Of a stretch of DNA of 64,000 nt, positions 22,560 to 34,233 are shown piece after piece. Each line of letters opens with the position of its first letter. The stretch's first letter is position 1. The stretch is taken from contig JAMFTG010000071.1 of the NCBI GenBank assembly GCA_023974075.1, forward strand, positions 186,001 through 250,000. Direction: 5' to 3'. The notes under the pieces are model-generated. The model made no database searches. It was not told the origin of the DNA and saw only the letters and a program-made list of their open reading frames with translations. A program made the position numbers and the translations under genes. The stretch comes from Chaenocephalus aceratus. Its lineage: Eukaryota; Chordata; Actinopteri; Perciformes; Channichthyidae.

Positions 22560-23100
22560 TGTGAGGAATTGCAGTATCTCCTTCTCCTTTTTTCTGTTTG
22601 TTTGTCTATCTGTTTGTCTGTCTTCCTGGCTGGGCGTGGTTGACCTACTTTCCGTTCTCCGCCAACTCACCTCCGCTCCTGTTTCTCATCATCACTGATT
22701 ACCACTACTCACCTGCTGCTGCTTAAAACTCCGGTTCGATCATCAGACTTCGCCAGTTCTTCGTATACTCACAGTGGTAAACTCCAGTTCCGGCTGACTA
22801 GTATTGCTAGTCTTTTTGTTTACTCTTCCAGTTGGAATTTTTCCTATACTAATCCTGTTCTGTTTTGTGCCTGTTCCAGATACTCCATATTCCATTCCGT
22901 CCTGCCTGCCACGTCCAGCCCAACCTCCGTCTCATCCCTGCTCCACGTTCTTCCCACTCTGTTGAGAGTCTACTTTGTCTCCTGCCTGTTTTTTGAGGAA
23001 CGTAAATAAATCCAGTTTTTTTGACACTACACCTAAGTCTCCGTCCCAAGTGTTCTGCATAGCGGGATAAGTTTTGAGGCTCTTTACGAGGAGCGTAACA
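22560..23100 (+). mobile_element. solo LTR (Gypsy-like) in the Pao integrase
   Basis: A 541-bp sequence from TGTGAGG to GCGTAACA, flanked by perfect 5-bp duplications ATAAG (22555-22559 and 23101-23105). It has AATAAA near 23,006 on the plus strand. Subtracting it with one ATAAG rejoins the Pao frame (ADLI then LRNVHEEVG). No internal retroelement sequence remains, so it is a recombined solo LTR. Gypsy assignment is by general resemblance only. Confidence 0.85.
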
Positions 23101-23777
23101 ATAAGATCGGCAATGTGAAAGTCTTTAGCCACTATGACAGGATGTTTCATATCCTCCGGCATTGCTGCCCGGCTAAGTCGTCCACCAACCCGTAACACAT
23201 TATTTTCGAGGATGGGGTTGAGTTTATGAAGGTGGCTGGTTTTCTTGACGTTTATTCCTTTTCTCAGATTTGAGATTTCATCGGTGTACCTCTTTCTTTG
23301 GCAAAAACAGATTACCTCTATTTCAGCGTTTGCCAGTTCGTCAACTGTGAGACCATTGTTTTCTTGCCTGTTGAGATTCCCTATCTCCTTTTGTGATAGA
23401 CCTCTTTGATGTATGTTATCTGGAATTAGTTGAGGAAGAACAACACTTGTTTGGTTTCTCTTTCTGCTGCGATTTAAAAACAGTCTTTTAAGTCTGAGCA
23501 TCCATGCTACTGCCCTTTTCAAACCATTCCAAGAGGAAAAGTGATGGATTAATTGGTTGACAGGATCCATTTCCTCGGACATGATCTGAGTAGGGTTAAC
23601 GGTAATGCTCCTGACTTCAGAGTCCTTTAGGGAGATTACTTTCAATCCATCAGGGTTTTGGGGCCACTCATCTTGAGGTCGAAGTAAAAACTGAGGTCCG
23701 GACAACCAGTTTTCTTTCTTCAGAAAATATTTTACAGTCGAACCTCGTGAAGCCATGTCTGCTGGATTGTCTATGGT
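23101..23777 (-). pseudogene. Pao fragment between RNase H and integrase
   Basis: Minus-strand Pao coding sequence starting at the DNPADMASRG motif that follows the RNase H domain, running through the linker (LSGPQFLL) to the HPVIVAKDFHIADLI stretch at the start of the integrase zinc domain. It continues to the right at 30,785 across a 7-kb insertion and to the left at 22,554 across the solo LTR. The short hydrophilic piece encoded right of 23,777 belongs to the insertion, not to Pao. Confidence 0.85.
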
Positions 23778-23929
23778 AAGCCGCCTATTGCCGGCATGGA
23801 CATTCTTCCCATTGGGATAACACACTCGTGGGCACTATATTAAGGAGGAGGGACCGACTCGACTTTATACCGTCGCTTACCAGTCCAAATGAGTACCCAA
23901 ACAGCATATGAGTGTGTATGCATGCATTG

Positions 23930-24510
23930 GACAATAGATGGCGCTCCTTTCACCAGTGTGTACTTATACTGCATGGGGGGTGGCCCAAAGGCAATATGAG
24001 GGCCCACTTTCCACATATTAAACAGTAACATGAGTATTCACTTACTGTGTACTTGTACTTATGGGGGGGGTGTCCATCAACCCAATATGGGGTCCCACTT
24101 TCCACATATTACACAGTAACACATGTATTCACTTGCTGTGTACTATTACACAGTAACACATGTATTCACTTGCTGTGTACTTATACTTGGGGGGCGGGTG
24201 TCCGTCAACCCAATATGGGGTCCCACTTTCCACATTTTACACAGTAACACGAGTATTCAATTCCTGTGTACTTGTACTTATGGGGGGGGGGTGTCCTTTA
24301 ATCCAATATGGGGTCCCACTTACCAAATATTACACAGTAACATATGTATTCACTTGCTGTGTACTTATACATGGGGGGGGGTGTCCTTCAACCCAATATG
24401 GGGTCCCACTTTCCACATATTACACAGTAACATGAGTATTCACTTGCGGTGTACTTATACTTATGGGGGGGTGGGGGGTGTCCGTCAACCTAATATGGGG
24501 CTCTAATTTT
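23930..24510 (+). repeat. about 95-bp G-rich minisatellite, left end
   Basis: Six to seven imperfect units with GTGTACTTATACTTGGGGG, a GTGTCC run and CAATATGGGGTCCCAC. Runs of 7-10 G recur once per unit. An inverted, shorter array of the same unit stands at the other end (30,375-30,640). Confidence 0.85.
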
Positions 24511-25720
24511 TTATTCAGGGTCTTCTAAATAGGGCCCAGATCAGGAATCTGAAATATGGGAACCCTTACCCACCCAGAAATGTTTATTCAATTAAATGTC
24601 AAACTTTCTCACAAAATCCTCTCATAAGCTAAGGGTCGAAACCTTGATAGTGTGTTGGTTAATGTGTGTGGAACCTGCTTGCAAAATTTGGGAACCCTGC
24701 GACCTTCGAAAAGGTCAAAACCGAAGTCAGAGGTCACGTTTTCATGCCGTACTGTGCCCTTTACGGCACAAATGAAGGTCCGACCGCTTTGAGCTTGCTC
24801 TCATTAGAACCGGCGCGAAAAGTACATGCAGATTGATGCCTCTGCTGCTCCTAATGTCAAAGGTTATGGCTTGAAATGTAACAAAGCTCCAAAGTTCAAA
24901 GGTCACGTTTCCATGCCGTACGGTGCCCTTTACAGCACAAAGGAAGGTCCGACCGCTTTGAGCTTGATGTCATTTTAACCGTCTCAGAGAGCAGATGCAA
25001 ATGGATGCCTCTGGTGCAACTAAATGTCAATGGTTACGGCATAAAATGTAACAAAACCTTCCGTTAAGGCCTTTTGAGAAGCCGCAGTGCTCCGTGAGTG
25101 TTTAAAGTACTTTGAAAAGGGCTAAAGAGATAATTTTTTCACAGGGGGCCTCTAAATAGGGCCCAGATCAGGAATATGAAATATGGGAACCCTAGCCCAC
25201 CCAGAACCTTTTTTCAATCAAATGCCATCATGCATTACTGCCATTGACGTCTGACTGCCCTAGCTCAGCCCCCTGAGGTCCTAGAGACTCACGGAGGGTA
25301 CCATTGGATGCGGGATACGTTCAAATGTGGGCTATCCACTGAGCCCGAACCGATCTGAGGTTGTTATCAAAAGATACGAATTAGTAGCACTTTTAGACAA
25401 ATTAGCTTTTCATTGGAATAATATTGATATAAAATCAAGCATTTGAGTGACGCAATTGATATTCACAGCAAATGTTCCCCGCTATATGTAGTACACTGGT
25501 GTAGAATTTCAGGGATCCAGCTGCTACCGTTCGCTCCTATAAGATATTTTTAATTTAAAAAACGTGAAATCCTAAAAGAGATATAAATAGATAATTTTTT
25601 CACAGGGCCCAAAAAGGGCCTAAATAGGGCCCAAATCAGGGATCTGAAGTATGGGAACCCTAGAACACCCAGAACTTTTTTTCAATCAAATGGCAAACTT
25701 TCTCACAAAATCCTGATTTA
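24511..25720. repeat. diverged long repeats
   Basis: Two imperfect repeats interleave. A unit with TAAATAGGGCCCAGATCAGG and TATGGGAACCCT appears near 24,520, 25,155 and 25,620. A unit with TTCATGCCGTACTGTGCCC appears near 24,740 and 24,912. No coding sequence is seen. Confidence 0.7.
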
Positions 25721-25899
25721 CTCGTAGAGTCAGACAGGGTTTTGCTGGAGAAGAATGAGAAAATTGAAAACAATTCAAAAAATGTGCTTGGCGCTCCGAG
25801 CCTTTGAGAGTGTGTTGTTGCACTTGTGTGGAACCCGCTTGCAAAATGTGGGGACCCTGCGACCGTGTACACAGTACTAAGAGCCATTTCATTTTATTC

Positions 25900-26420
25900 C
25901 CCTCCCCCACCACCAAGGCTGTCAGATTCTAAGCTGTGCAGTTGCAGTGATATAAGCGTTGCTCATTGGTACGGATGGTCGCGAGTTCGAATCCATGCTA
26001 TGGCATGCATGCAACATTTTTTATATTTAGTCTAGAGATAATTATATGTGGAAAGTTGTCTTCTCAGACTCTCCATATTTGAAGTTGATTATTGTATAGT
26101 TAGTGTTATAGTATTTTAGGGTAGTATAATAGGTGTATTCATTTTGTAACTATTTAATGTAAGATACACGTTTTTCACACGCAGGGATTACTTCCATTCG
26201 CTTCGTCTTGGTCTGTAGATGTGATTTGATGTGTCGTTTATACATGTTGATGGCGGAAAATATATGATATACATACTGAGAAATATATCCATATATACTA
26301 GACTTTTTTCCCTGTGATCTCTAAGCGGCCCTGTGTCGTACTGATATAAGCGTTGGTCTTTGCTCTGGGGGACCTGGGTACGATACCCGCCTTAGACCTT
26401 TTAATGGAAATGTGAAAATG
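25900..26420 (+). repeat. two tRNA-like modules with a conserved linker
   Basis: Segments at about 25,945-26,005 and 26,330-26,400 begin with TGATATAAGCGTTG and carry a box-B-like core (GAGTTCGAATCC, GGGTACGATACCC). They are separated by a roughly 70-bp linker with GGTCTGTAGATGTGATTTGATG. Neither has a clean cloverleaf by eye, so I do not call tRNA genes. Confidence 0.5.
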
Positions 26421-26817
26421 ATTTAAAATTAGTTGAATTGAGAGAGGGATACTTTTAAGTTAATTATTATAGGTTTAGTTATTATGGAATTATTAAATAT
26501 AAAACAATTGTGTTGAATTAAGAGAGGGATAATGGGTTACGACTACGAATATAATTTATGTCAGGGTGAATGTGTGAAATACTAATATTATGCTAACCGC
26601 AAGTCGCTAAGCTAACGGCAGCCATTTCAATGTATTTTTCCATTGAAAATGCTAACCGCTAGCAGCAAAGCTAGCATCACAGCCACTGGTCCGTTTGCGG
26701 ATACTTTGCACACGTTTTCACACGCTAGAAGTCTGTGAGTACTTCGGTTAGCTTCGTCTTGATCTGTAGATGTCATTCGATGCATCGTTTGTCCATTTTG
26801 ATGGTGTAAAAGACTAC

Positions 26818-27200
26818 TGTCTGCACGAAATCAGAAACCGGAAGTCGGTTTTTGAAAAACGGCTGCCTCACTTCATGGAGGAATGTCTCCCCGCTCCATG
26901 TGCACTCTGGCCCCGGTACATGTGTTGCCTGGAGACCCCCCAGTATGGTTCTTCAAAAACTTTTTTTGAACTGGTCTCTGGAGGAATGTGAGGAAAGTGG
27001 AGTTGTCAGGGGACTCTACCCGCATTATGAGGCACTATTTTCGGATACATTTCATCCATTTTCACCCCTTCCTCTGGTTCTTCCAAAAGTTAACATACTT
27101 TTTCTGACTCTGGAGGAATGTAAGGGGAGTTGTCAGGGACTCGCCTTATGGGACACTATTTTCAGATACTTTTTTCCATTTTCACCCCTTTTCTATGGAT
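26818..27200 (+). repeat. module shared with the recombinase element
   Basis: Begins CTGCACGAAATCAGAAACC and contains two imperfect units with TCTGGAGGAATG, GAGTTGTCAGGG and CATTTTCACCCCTT. The inverted counterpart, in three units, is at 52,440-52,930 in the tyrosine-recombinase element. Confidence 0.8.
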
Positions 27201-27296
27201 CTCAAAAAAAGTTAACTCAGACTTTATTAAATAATTTTTTTATATATGACTTATTTTTTAAATATAGTGGCGATAGTGGATCTCTGCCATCTCTTC

Positions 27297-27299
<3 letters not shown>

Positions 27300-27342
<43 letters not shown>

Positions 27343-27470
27343 GCTGCATGTAGCAGCTGTGTGTGTGTAAACTGCCCCTCGCCCTCGCAAGCAGGCTGGG
27401 GAGAGAGAGAGACAGAGAGAGACAGACAGGCAGACAGACAGGCAGACAGACAGACAGACAGACATACAGG
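27300..27470 (+). repeat. (TG)n and (GACA/GGCA)n microsatellites
   Basis: A (TG)n run at about 27,300-27,341 and a polypurine GAGA/GACA/GGCA run at about 27,400-27,470. Open frames across them on both strands are artefacts of the repeats. Confidence 0.95.
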
Positions 27471-27631
27471 AGAGACACACACACAGACTGACTTTTATTG
27501 CAGATATAGCAATATTTGAATAAAAAAACCGATATATATTATTGTTGAATAATACATGTTATATTATATAATAATTATATCATTTTGACTACCAGTTTCG
27601 GGTGGGTTTCGAACCTAGACCTAGGGTTAGG

Positions 27632-28300
27632 GTTCCATTCGCTTCGTCTTCATCTGTAGATGTGATTTGATGTGTCGTTTGTACATTTTGATGGTGGAAA
27701 ACACAGGTAAATGTCCCGAATATACAGCTATAAGCTTGAGGCGATCCCTCGTAGACCCGGGTTCGAAACTCCTGTCAGACTCTCCATATTATATAGCAGA
27801 ACAAATACATTTATAAAAAAACATTTAAGAAACATTATAAGAATAATCATTGGGAACATTATACACATTAATTTCATCATATTAATCATATTAATCATAT
27901 ATCACACAATGGTGTGATGTGAAAAGCCATTGCTACGTTTTAAAACCTGTAAACATGCTAGGAGTCTGAAAGTGGTTTCATTAGCTTCGTATTGATTTGT
28001 AGATGTGATTTGATGTGTTTTTTGTCAATTTCGATCGCCAAAACGATAGAGACATTTATTTTTACTTTATAGTGGAGTCTATATATAATACTTTTGTTCA
28101 ATAAGCTTTTAGCGCCACTTGTGGGGCAATGGAATGAGAGTCGCTCCTTGGAGTGGGAGAGCGGGAAATCTTGAGTTCCTTGAATTCATTGTTATATGTG
28201 ACCCAAGTCAATATGAGTGCATATTTAATAGTTATAAAAACTATTATTATTATTATTTTGGAATTGTTAATAATATTGAGAAGTGGGCTTCCATATTGAG
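27632..28300 (+). repeat. large direct repeat, first copy
   Basis: About 670 bp, repeated at 29,105-29,740 (offset about 1,471 bp). It starts with the CATTCGCTTCGTCTT linker, then a box-B-like GGGTTCGAAACTCC segment (27,720-27,785), an AT-rich tract, and a second tRNA-like segment (28,118-28,180). Confidence 0.8.
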
Positions 28301-28715
28301 ATGTGGGACATCGCCCAATCCCCATGGGTATATCTGCAAGTGGGCTTCCATATTGAGATGTGGGAGCCCTGAAGTGGGCTCTCATATTGACTTGTGGGAC
28401 AGTCAATATAACTATTATTATTATTTTGGAATTATTAATAATATTGAGAAGTGGGCTTCCATATTGGGATGTGGGAGCCCTGAAGTGGGCTCTCATATTG
28501 ACTTGTGGGACAGTCAATATAACTATTGTTATTATTTTGGAATTATTAATAATATTGAGAAGTGGGCTTCCATATTGAGATGTGGGACATCGCCCCAATC
28601 CCCATAGGTATATCTGCAAGTGGGCTTCCATATTGAGATGTGGGATCTACAAGTGGGCTTCCATATTGAGATGTGGGAGCCCTGAAGTGGGCTCTCATAT
28701 TGACTGTCAATATGA
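28262..28715 (+). repeat. GTGGGCTTCCATATTGAG array, first block
   Basis: Alternating short units with AGTGGGCTTCCATATTGAG and AGTGGGCTCTCATATTGAC, plus (ATT)n runs. A second block at 29,725-30,370 has the same units in a different order. Confidence 0.85.
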
Positions 28716-28720
28716 CTGTT

Positions 28721-29000
28721 GCATGTCAGGGTGAGATGCTGGAGCTGCTTAGTCCGTCTTTTGGGGTCTGGGAGCGGCCACAGAGAGGTGCTTTTCACGC
28801 TCTGTCTCCTTGCAGTGTGAAATAGCCTGTTTGCTCATGGCAGGGAGAGATGCTGGGGCTGCTGCGTCCGTGTTTTGGGGGTCTTGGAGCGGCCCCAAAG
28901 AGGTGCTTTTCGCGCTCTGTCTCCTTGCAGTTTCAAATAGCCTGTTTGCTCATGGCAGGGAGAGATGCTGGGGCTGCTGCATCCGTGTAATAGCATAGTC
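28721..29000 (+). repeat. about 125-bp module, three copies, shared with the recombinase element
   Basis: Units hold GAGATGCTGG, GCTGC and AGAGGTGCTTTT. The first copy (28,721-28,790) matches the inverse of 48,984-49,050 with only a few mismatches. Confidence 0.8.
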
Positions 29001-29104
29001 ATTAACTGTTAACTACTAATCAATAACCCAAGTGGAAATATGTTCCGTTTCGGATACTTCACACTTTCGCAAACATTTACACACGACAGGTGTCTGAAAG
29101 TATA

Positions 29105-29740
29105 TCCATTTGCTTCGTCTTGGTCTGTAGATGTGATTTGATGTGTCGTTTGTCCATTTTGATGGCGGAAAAGACAGGAAGATGTCCCGAATATACAGCT
29201 ATAAGCTTGAGGCGACCCCTCGGAGACCCGGGTTCGAAACTCCTGTCAGACTCTCCATATTATATAGCAGAACAAATACATTTATACAAAAACATTTAAG
29301 AAACATTATAAGAATAATCATTGGGAACATTTAAGAACATTATACATAATCATATATCACACAATGGTGTGATGTGAAAAGCCATTGCTACGTTTTAAAA
29401 CCTGTAAACACGCTAGGAGTCTGAAAGTGGTTTCATTAGCTTCGTATTGATTTGTAGATGTGATTTGATGTGTTTTTTTTGTCAATTTCGATCGCCAAAA
29501 CGATAGAGAAATGTCTTTTTACTTTATAGTGGAGTCTATATATGATACTTTTGTTCATTAAGCTTTTAGCGCCACTTGTGGGGCAATGGAATGAGAGACG
29601 CTCCTTGGAGTGTGAGAGCCGGGTACGAATCCAATCTTGAGTTCCTTGAATTCATTGTTATATGTGACCCAAGTCAATATGAGTGCATATTTAATAGTTA
29701 TAAAAACTATTATTATTATTTTGGAATTATTCATAATATT
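29105..29740 (+). repeat. large direct repeat, second copy
   Basis: Counterpart of 27,632-28,300. It carries two box-B-like segments at about 29,190-29,255 and 29,578-29,640. The second is better preserved here (GGGTACGAATCC) than in the first copy. Confidence 0.8.
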
Positions 29741-30370
29741 GAGATGTGGGAGCCCTGAAGTGGGCTCTCATATTGACTTGTGGGACAGTCAATATAACTA
29801 TTGTTATTATTTTGGAATTATTAATAATATTGAGAAGTGGGCTTCCATATTGAGATGTGGGACATCGCCCCAATCCCCATAGGTATATCTGCAAGTGGGC
29901 TTCCATATTGAGATGTGGGATCTACAAGTGGGCTTCCATATTGAGATGTTGGAGCCCTGAAGTGGGCTCTCATATTGACTTGTGGGACAGTCAATATAAC
30001 TATTATTATTATTATTTTGGAATTATTAATAATATTGAGAAGTGGGCTTCCATATTGAGATGTGGGACATCGCCCAATCCCCATGGGTATATCTGCAAGT
30101 GGGCTTCCATATTGAGATGTGGGAGCCCTGAAGTGGGCTCTCATATTGACTTGTGGGACAGTCAATATAACTATTATTATTAGGTATATCTGCAAGTGGG
30201 CTTCCATATTGAGATGTGGGAGCCCTGAAGTGGGCTCTCATATTGACTTGTGGGACAGTCAATATAACTATTATTATTATTATTATTATTTTGGAATTAT
30301 TAATAATATTGAGAAGTGGGCTTCCATATTGAGATGTGGGATCTACAAGTGGGCTTCTATATTGAGATGT
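29725..30370 (+). repeat. GTGGGCTTCCATATTGAG array, second block
   Basis: More units of the array seen at 28,262-28,715, with (ATT)n tracts of differing length. Confidence 0.85.
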
Positions 30371-30374
30371 GGGA

Positions 30375-30640
30375 CACCCCCCCGACATGACAAATATTTG
30401 GTAAGTGGGACCCCCCCCCCCAAGTACAAGTACACGGTAAGTGAATACTCGTGTTACTGTGTAATATGTGGAAAGTGGGACCCCGTATTGGGTTGATGGA
30501 CACCCCCCCCAAGTATAAGTACACAGCAAGTGAATACTCGTGTTACTGTGTAATATGCGGAAAGTGGGACCCTGTATTGGGTTTACGGACACCCCCCCCC
30601 CCATAAGTACAAGTACACAGCGAGCGAATACTGGCGTTAC
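30375..30640 (-). repeat. G-rich minisatellite, right end, inverted
   Basis: About three units of the array at 23,930-24,510 in the opposite orientation (C-runs on the plus strand, GAATACTCGTGTTACTGTG). The two arrays therefore form terminal inverted repeats of the 7-kb insertion. Confidence 0.85.
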
Positions 30641-30784
30641 TGGCGAATAGCTGGCGAATAGCCGGCTATTTTACAAACGTCGGAGGGGGCGGAGCAAGCC
30701 ACCGTTTGTGACCTACGCGTACCCCGGCAGCTTAGTAGGCTGTCGGCGGGCTCCGGGCGGCGGAGCAGTACTGCTAGCATTGGT

Positions 30785-33238
30785 GTTAACATATCTCCAG
30801 TGTAGTGCATTTGATACTTTGGCAGTTTCCGAAACTCTATTGGCCACAAAAGTTCTGAACCTTGAGGTGTTGTTGTTGATGTATTTGAGTACGGAAGTGC
30901 TGTCTGTCCAAAATACAGAATCTGATAGTTCCACCTGTAGCTCCCTTCTTAACATGGTGTCTATTCGGCTTGCCATAGTAGCGGCAGTCAGCTCCATGCC
31001 AGGGATAGTGGCTGGTTTTAACGGAGCCAATCTTGCTTTTCCCATTACGAATCCACAATGTGAATGGCCAGAGTTGTTCTGCAGAAACAGGTAACTTACA
31101 GTTCCATAACCCTCTTCGCAAGCGTCAGCGAAATGATTCATTTGAGCAGATGACACCGTTCCAAAGTCGGTAGGTTTGAAGCTTCTGTCTACCTTGAAGT
31201 CTTCCAGCTTATGAAGGTCTTGGGTCCAACTCATCCACTCCTGTAAGATAGATTCTGGTAATTTGTCATCCCAGCCAAGCTTTCTCCTACACAAATCTTG
31301 CAGGATCTTTTTTGCAGTGAGGACAACTGGTGCCAATATTCCAAGGGGATCATACATTGAACTGACGCATGAGAGAATCCCCCTTCTTGTGAGTGGCCTA
31401 TCTTTCAAGATGATTTTGAACTTGAAGACGTCAGACTGAACGCACCATTGTACACCCAGCACTCTCTCCACTGGAAGATTGTCATGGTCCAAATCCAGAT
31501 TTTTTATTTCCTTTGCTCTTTCCATTTCAGGTATTGCAGCCAACACATGCCGACTGTTACTTATCCATTTTGTTAGTAGAAAGCCTCCCTTGGAACAAAT
31601 GGCTCGTAGTTCATGATAAAGGGCTGTTGCCTCTTCTTCTGAAGCTGTTGAAGTGAGGCAGTCGTCTACGTAAAAGTTATTCATAATTGCATTTATGGCT
31701 TGAGGGCTGAACTGTTCTAGATTGTGTTCAGCGCATTTCCTAAGGGCAAGATTTGCACAGCTTGGGGATGAGGTTGCTCCGAAGAGATGCACGGTCATTC
31801 TATATTCCACCAGGTTCTGACTGCAGTCTCCATAAGGCCACCAGAGGAACCGTAAGAAGTCACGGTCTTCACTTGGAACTTTCACTTGGTGAAACATGGC
31901 TTCGATGTCTGCAGTGATGACAGCAGGATCTTTACGGAATCTTGACAAAACTCCCAGCAAGGTACCAGTCAGATCCGGCCCCTGGAAGAGCTAAGAATTT
32001 AGTGAAACTCCCCGAAATGTTGCTCCACAGTCAAACACTTCTCGAAGTTTGTTCTTTTGTGGATGCAAAACTCTGTGATGTGGTAGATACCATTTCTTGC
32101 CGTCTCTACGTTCCAAGACATGATCCGGTACTTTCTCTGTGTGGCCTTTAGATATCATCTCAGACATAAAGTTGATATAATCAGAATGAAAGGAAGGATC
32201 TCTCTTAAATCTTCTTTTAAGGTTCAGAGTGCATTGCTCAGCAACACCTTTATTGTCGGGCATGCATATTTCCTTTTCTCTAAATGGTAATCCAATAGAA
32301 TAATGTCCATTGACTAGGTGGGCAGATTTTGAAACCAGATCCAAGAACTGTTGGTCTTCCCTGGAAGGTTCCTGGTTGTCTCTCCCACATTCGGGAAAGT
32401 CAGTCTTAAATTGCTGTTCCCACAGCTTGTCAAGTTGCACAATTGATGTTCTGTTTACACTTATTGAAGTTTTGTCCTGAATATCATCAGGACATCCTCC
32501 TAATGGTCCATTAACTGTCCATCCGAGCATGGTTTTTACGGCATAAGGTCCATCCCCCACACTCCTGATTACCTCAATTGGTTCAAGGGCTTTTGGAACA
32601 TCTGACCCAATCAGCAACTACATTTCAGCATCAATTTCAGGTAGATACACATCCCTCAAATGCAACCATTGGTTGATGTCGTTTTGACGTGGAATGTTTC
32701 CTTTGTGAACGGGCATAGTCTTCTGAGTATATGTGCCGGGTAGATCACAAAAGTCGCTGTTATCCAGTCCAGCAACCTCTAGGCCTGACACAATGCTGGT
32801 TTCAATGACCTTCCTTTGACCCATAGATCTCTGCAGAATGTTTGACCTTCTTCCTTGGAGGTTAAGTTTGTTCATAAGCCCTAATGTGCAAAACGATGCA
32901 GTGCTGCCTGGGTCAAGAAATGCATAGGTATGCACTGTTGTGTTTCCCCTTTTGGCTTTAACTTGGACTGGTACTATGCAGAGTTTGCACCCATCTTCAC
33001 CGGCCCCAGTAAGGCCACCTGTCTGAATTGAGGCGTCAGCAGTGTTTGCAGATGCTTCTTCCATTTCCTCCTGCTCATTTTCCATTTCCTTTATTTGTTG
33101 GTAGATGTGCAACATTCTGGGATGATTTAGATTGCATATGTTGCACCTCATTCGTTTCCTGCAGTCTCTACTTATGTGTCCTTTACACAGGCAGCCAAAA
33201 CAAAGACCATTTTCTTTAAGAAATGTGATTTTTTTCAT
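30785..33238 (-). pseudogene. Pao protease, reverse transcriptase and RNase H
   Basis: Minus-strand pol of the BEL/Pao element. From its start: two Cys-rich knuckles (LCFGCLCKGHISRDC, then CNICNLNHPRML), a retropepsin with the DPGSTASFC form seen in vertebrate Pao, a reverse transcriptase with YVDD (about 31,670), the DPLGILAP motif, and a Pao-type RNase H with FTDA-like and WTDSTSVLKYI segments. In-frame TAG stops occur at about 32,618 and 31,991 without loss of frame. It ends at the 7-kb insertion inside the RNase H tail. A frameshift at an A7 run near 33,230 separates it from gag. Confidence 0.88.
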
Positions 33239-33239
33239 G

Positions 33240-34064
33240 ATGTGTCCTCCTTCCTAAATGTGGACACATCTCCAGAGCATGTTCACCTCTACAATACAAG
33301 CAGTTTTTCACAGCAGACAACATCCCTTTCTCTACAGTGCTTCTGTCATATTTATTTTCTGTAACTTTCACATTGGATGCAAAGATGCTTCCTCTTGGAT
33401 GAGGCTGTGGCCTTCTTATGTCTTTGCTTACGGGAGGGTTTTTTTAAATGTCCCCAAATATGGGATCCGTAGCAATTTTTACTTGCCTTTCAAGGAATTC
33501 CACAATATCCTTGAAGGCAGCTCTTTGGTGTTGTTTTTCCTGGATGTCACATGCTACAGTTCTCCATAAATCCCTCAGCCTATATGGAAGTTTCTTTAAA
33601 ATGGCTAGCATGTTTGCTGGAATGTTGAGCTCAAACATGTAGTTTACATCTTCCATCGCATTGCAACATCCTCTAAGGTAGACCGCGTATGCCTGTAGAG
33701 CCCTTGTGTCCTCAGCCCTTATTAATGGCCATGAAATAGTTCTTTCCATGTATAATGTAGCAATTGTATGTTCATTGCCAAAGTTCTGTTGCAGTAACCG
33801 TTTGGCCTTGCTGAATCCACTGTCTGATGCCATATGTTGGCAACTCCGTACAAGGTCTCTGGGCAGTCCTGTTGTATATTGCTCCAGATAGTAGAGGCAG
33901 TCTCTGGGGTTATTGTTTTTGTTTTCAATATTAAATTTGAAAGATCTCACAAATGTTTGGTACTGAAGTGGGTCACCATTAAACACTGGAATGTCTTTCT
34001 TGGGCATGGATGATAGACACTGTTGCTGGATTAATAAAGCGGTTATTTCATTTTGTTTTTCCAT
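33240..34064 (-). pseudogene. Pao gag, central part
   Basis: Minus-strand Gag-like region. It has the PVFNGDPLQYQTFVRSF motif and a following helical domain characteristic of BEL/Pao gag (DUF1759-type). An in-frame TAA at 33444-33446 is followed by open sequence with a CX2C-type LYC segment, up to the A7 frameshift near 33,230. The N-terminal part lies at 34,562-35,410, on the other side of a LINE fragment. Confidence 0.85.
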
Positions 34065-34233
34065 GACTGAAAATATATTGCACTTGTCACTGTAGCTTGT
34101 GGCAGTTACTGGATCTGGAGATGCTACATGTAAATGTTCATCTAGATTCCTGATGCCTGCATTGGGTGTTAGGGGAGCTGTATCAATGTTAGTGACAGCT
34201 CTGTCTGTGGTGGTTATGATTGGTTGTTTTAAT

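Larger units (their letters stand above)
23778..30780. mobile_element. 7.0-kb satellite-rich insertion in Pao
   Basis: The Pao frame breaks at a codon for the T in YVNT and resumes 7.0 kb away. TGGT occurs on both sides (23774-23777 and 30781-30784), consistent with a 4-bp duplication. The interior has no transposase gene; it is built of tandem arrays, tRNA-like motifs and microsatellites. A roughly 350-bp module (26,818-27,200) and a roughly 70-bp module (28,721-28,790) are shared with the 9.5-kb element at 46,568-56,046, in the same relative order and orientation once that element is inverted. It may be a non-autonomous relative of it. Confidence 0.65.

Noticed and set aside
22849..23049. 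ORF within the solo LTR
   Set aside because: Short, inside an LTR, and without any motif.
24047..24506. ORFs across the G-rich array
   Set aside because: Overlapping frames of one minisatellite with no protein-like composition.
27217..27519. ORFs rich in Thr-His, Cys-Val or Cys-Leu-Ser
   Set aside because: Translations of (TG)n and (GACA)n microsatellites.
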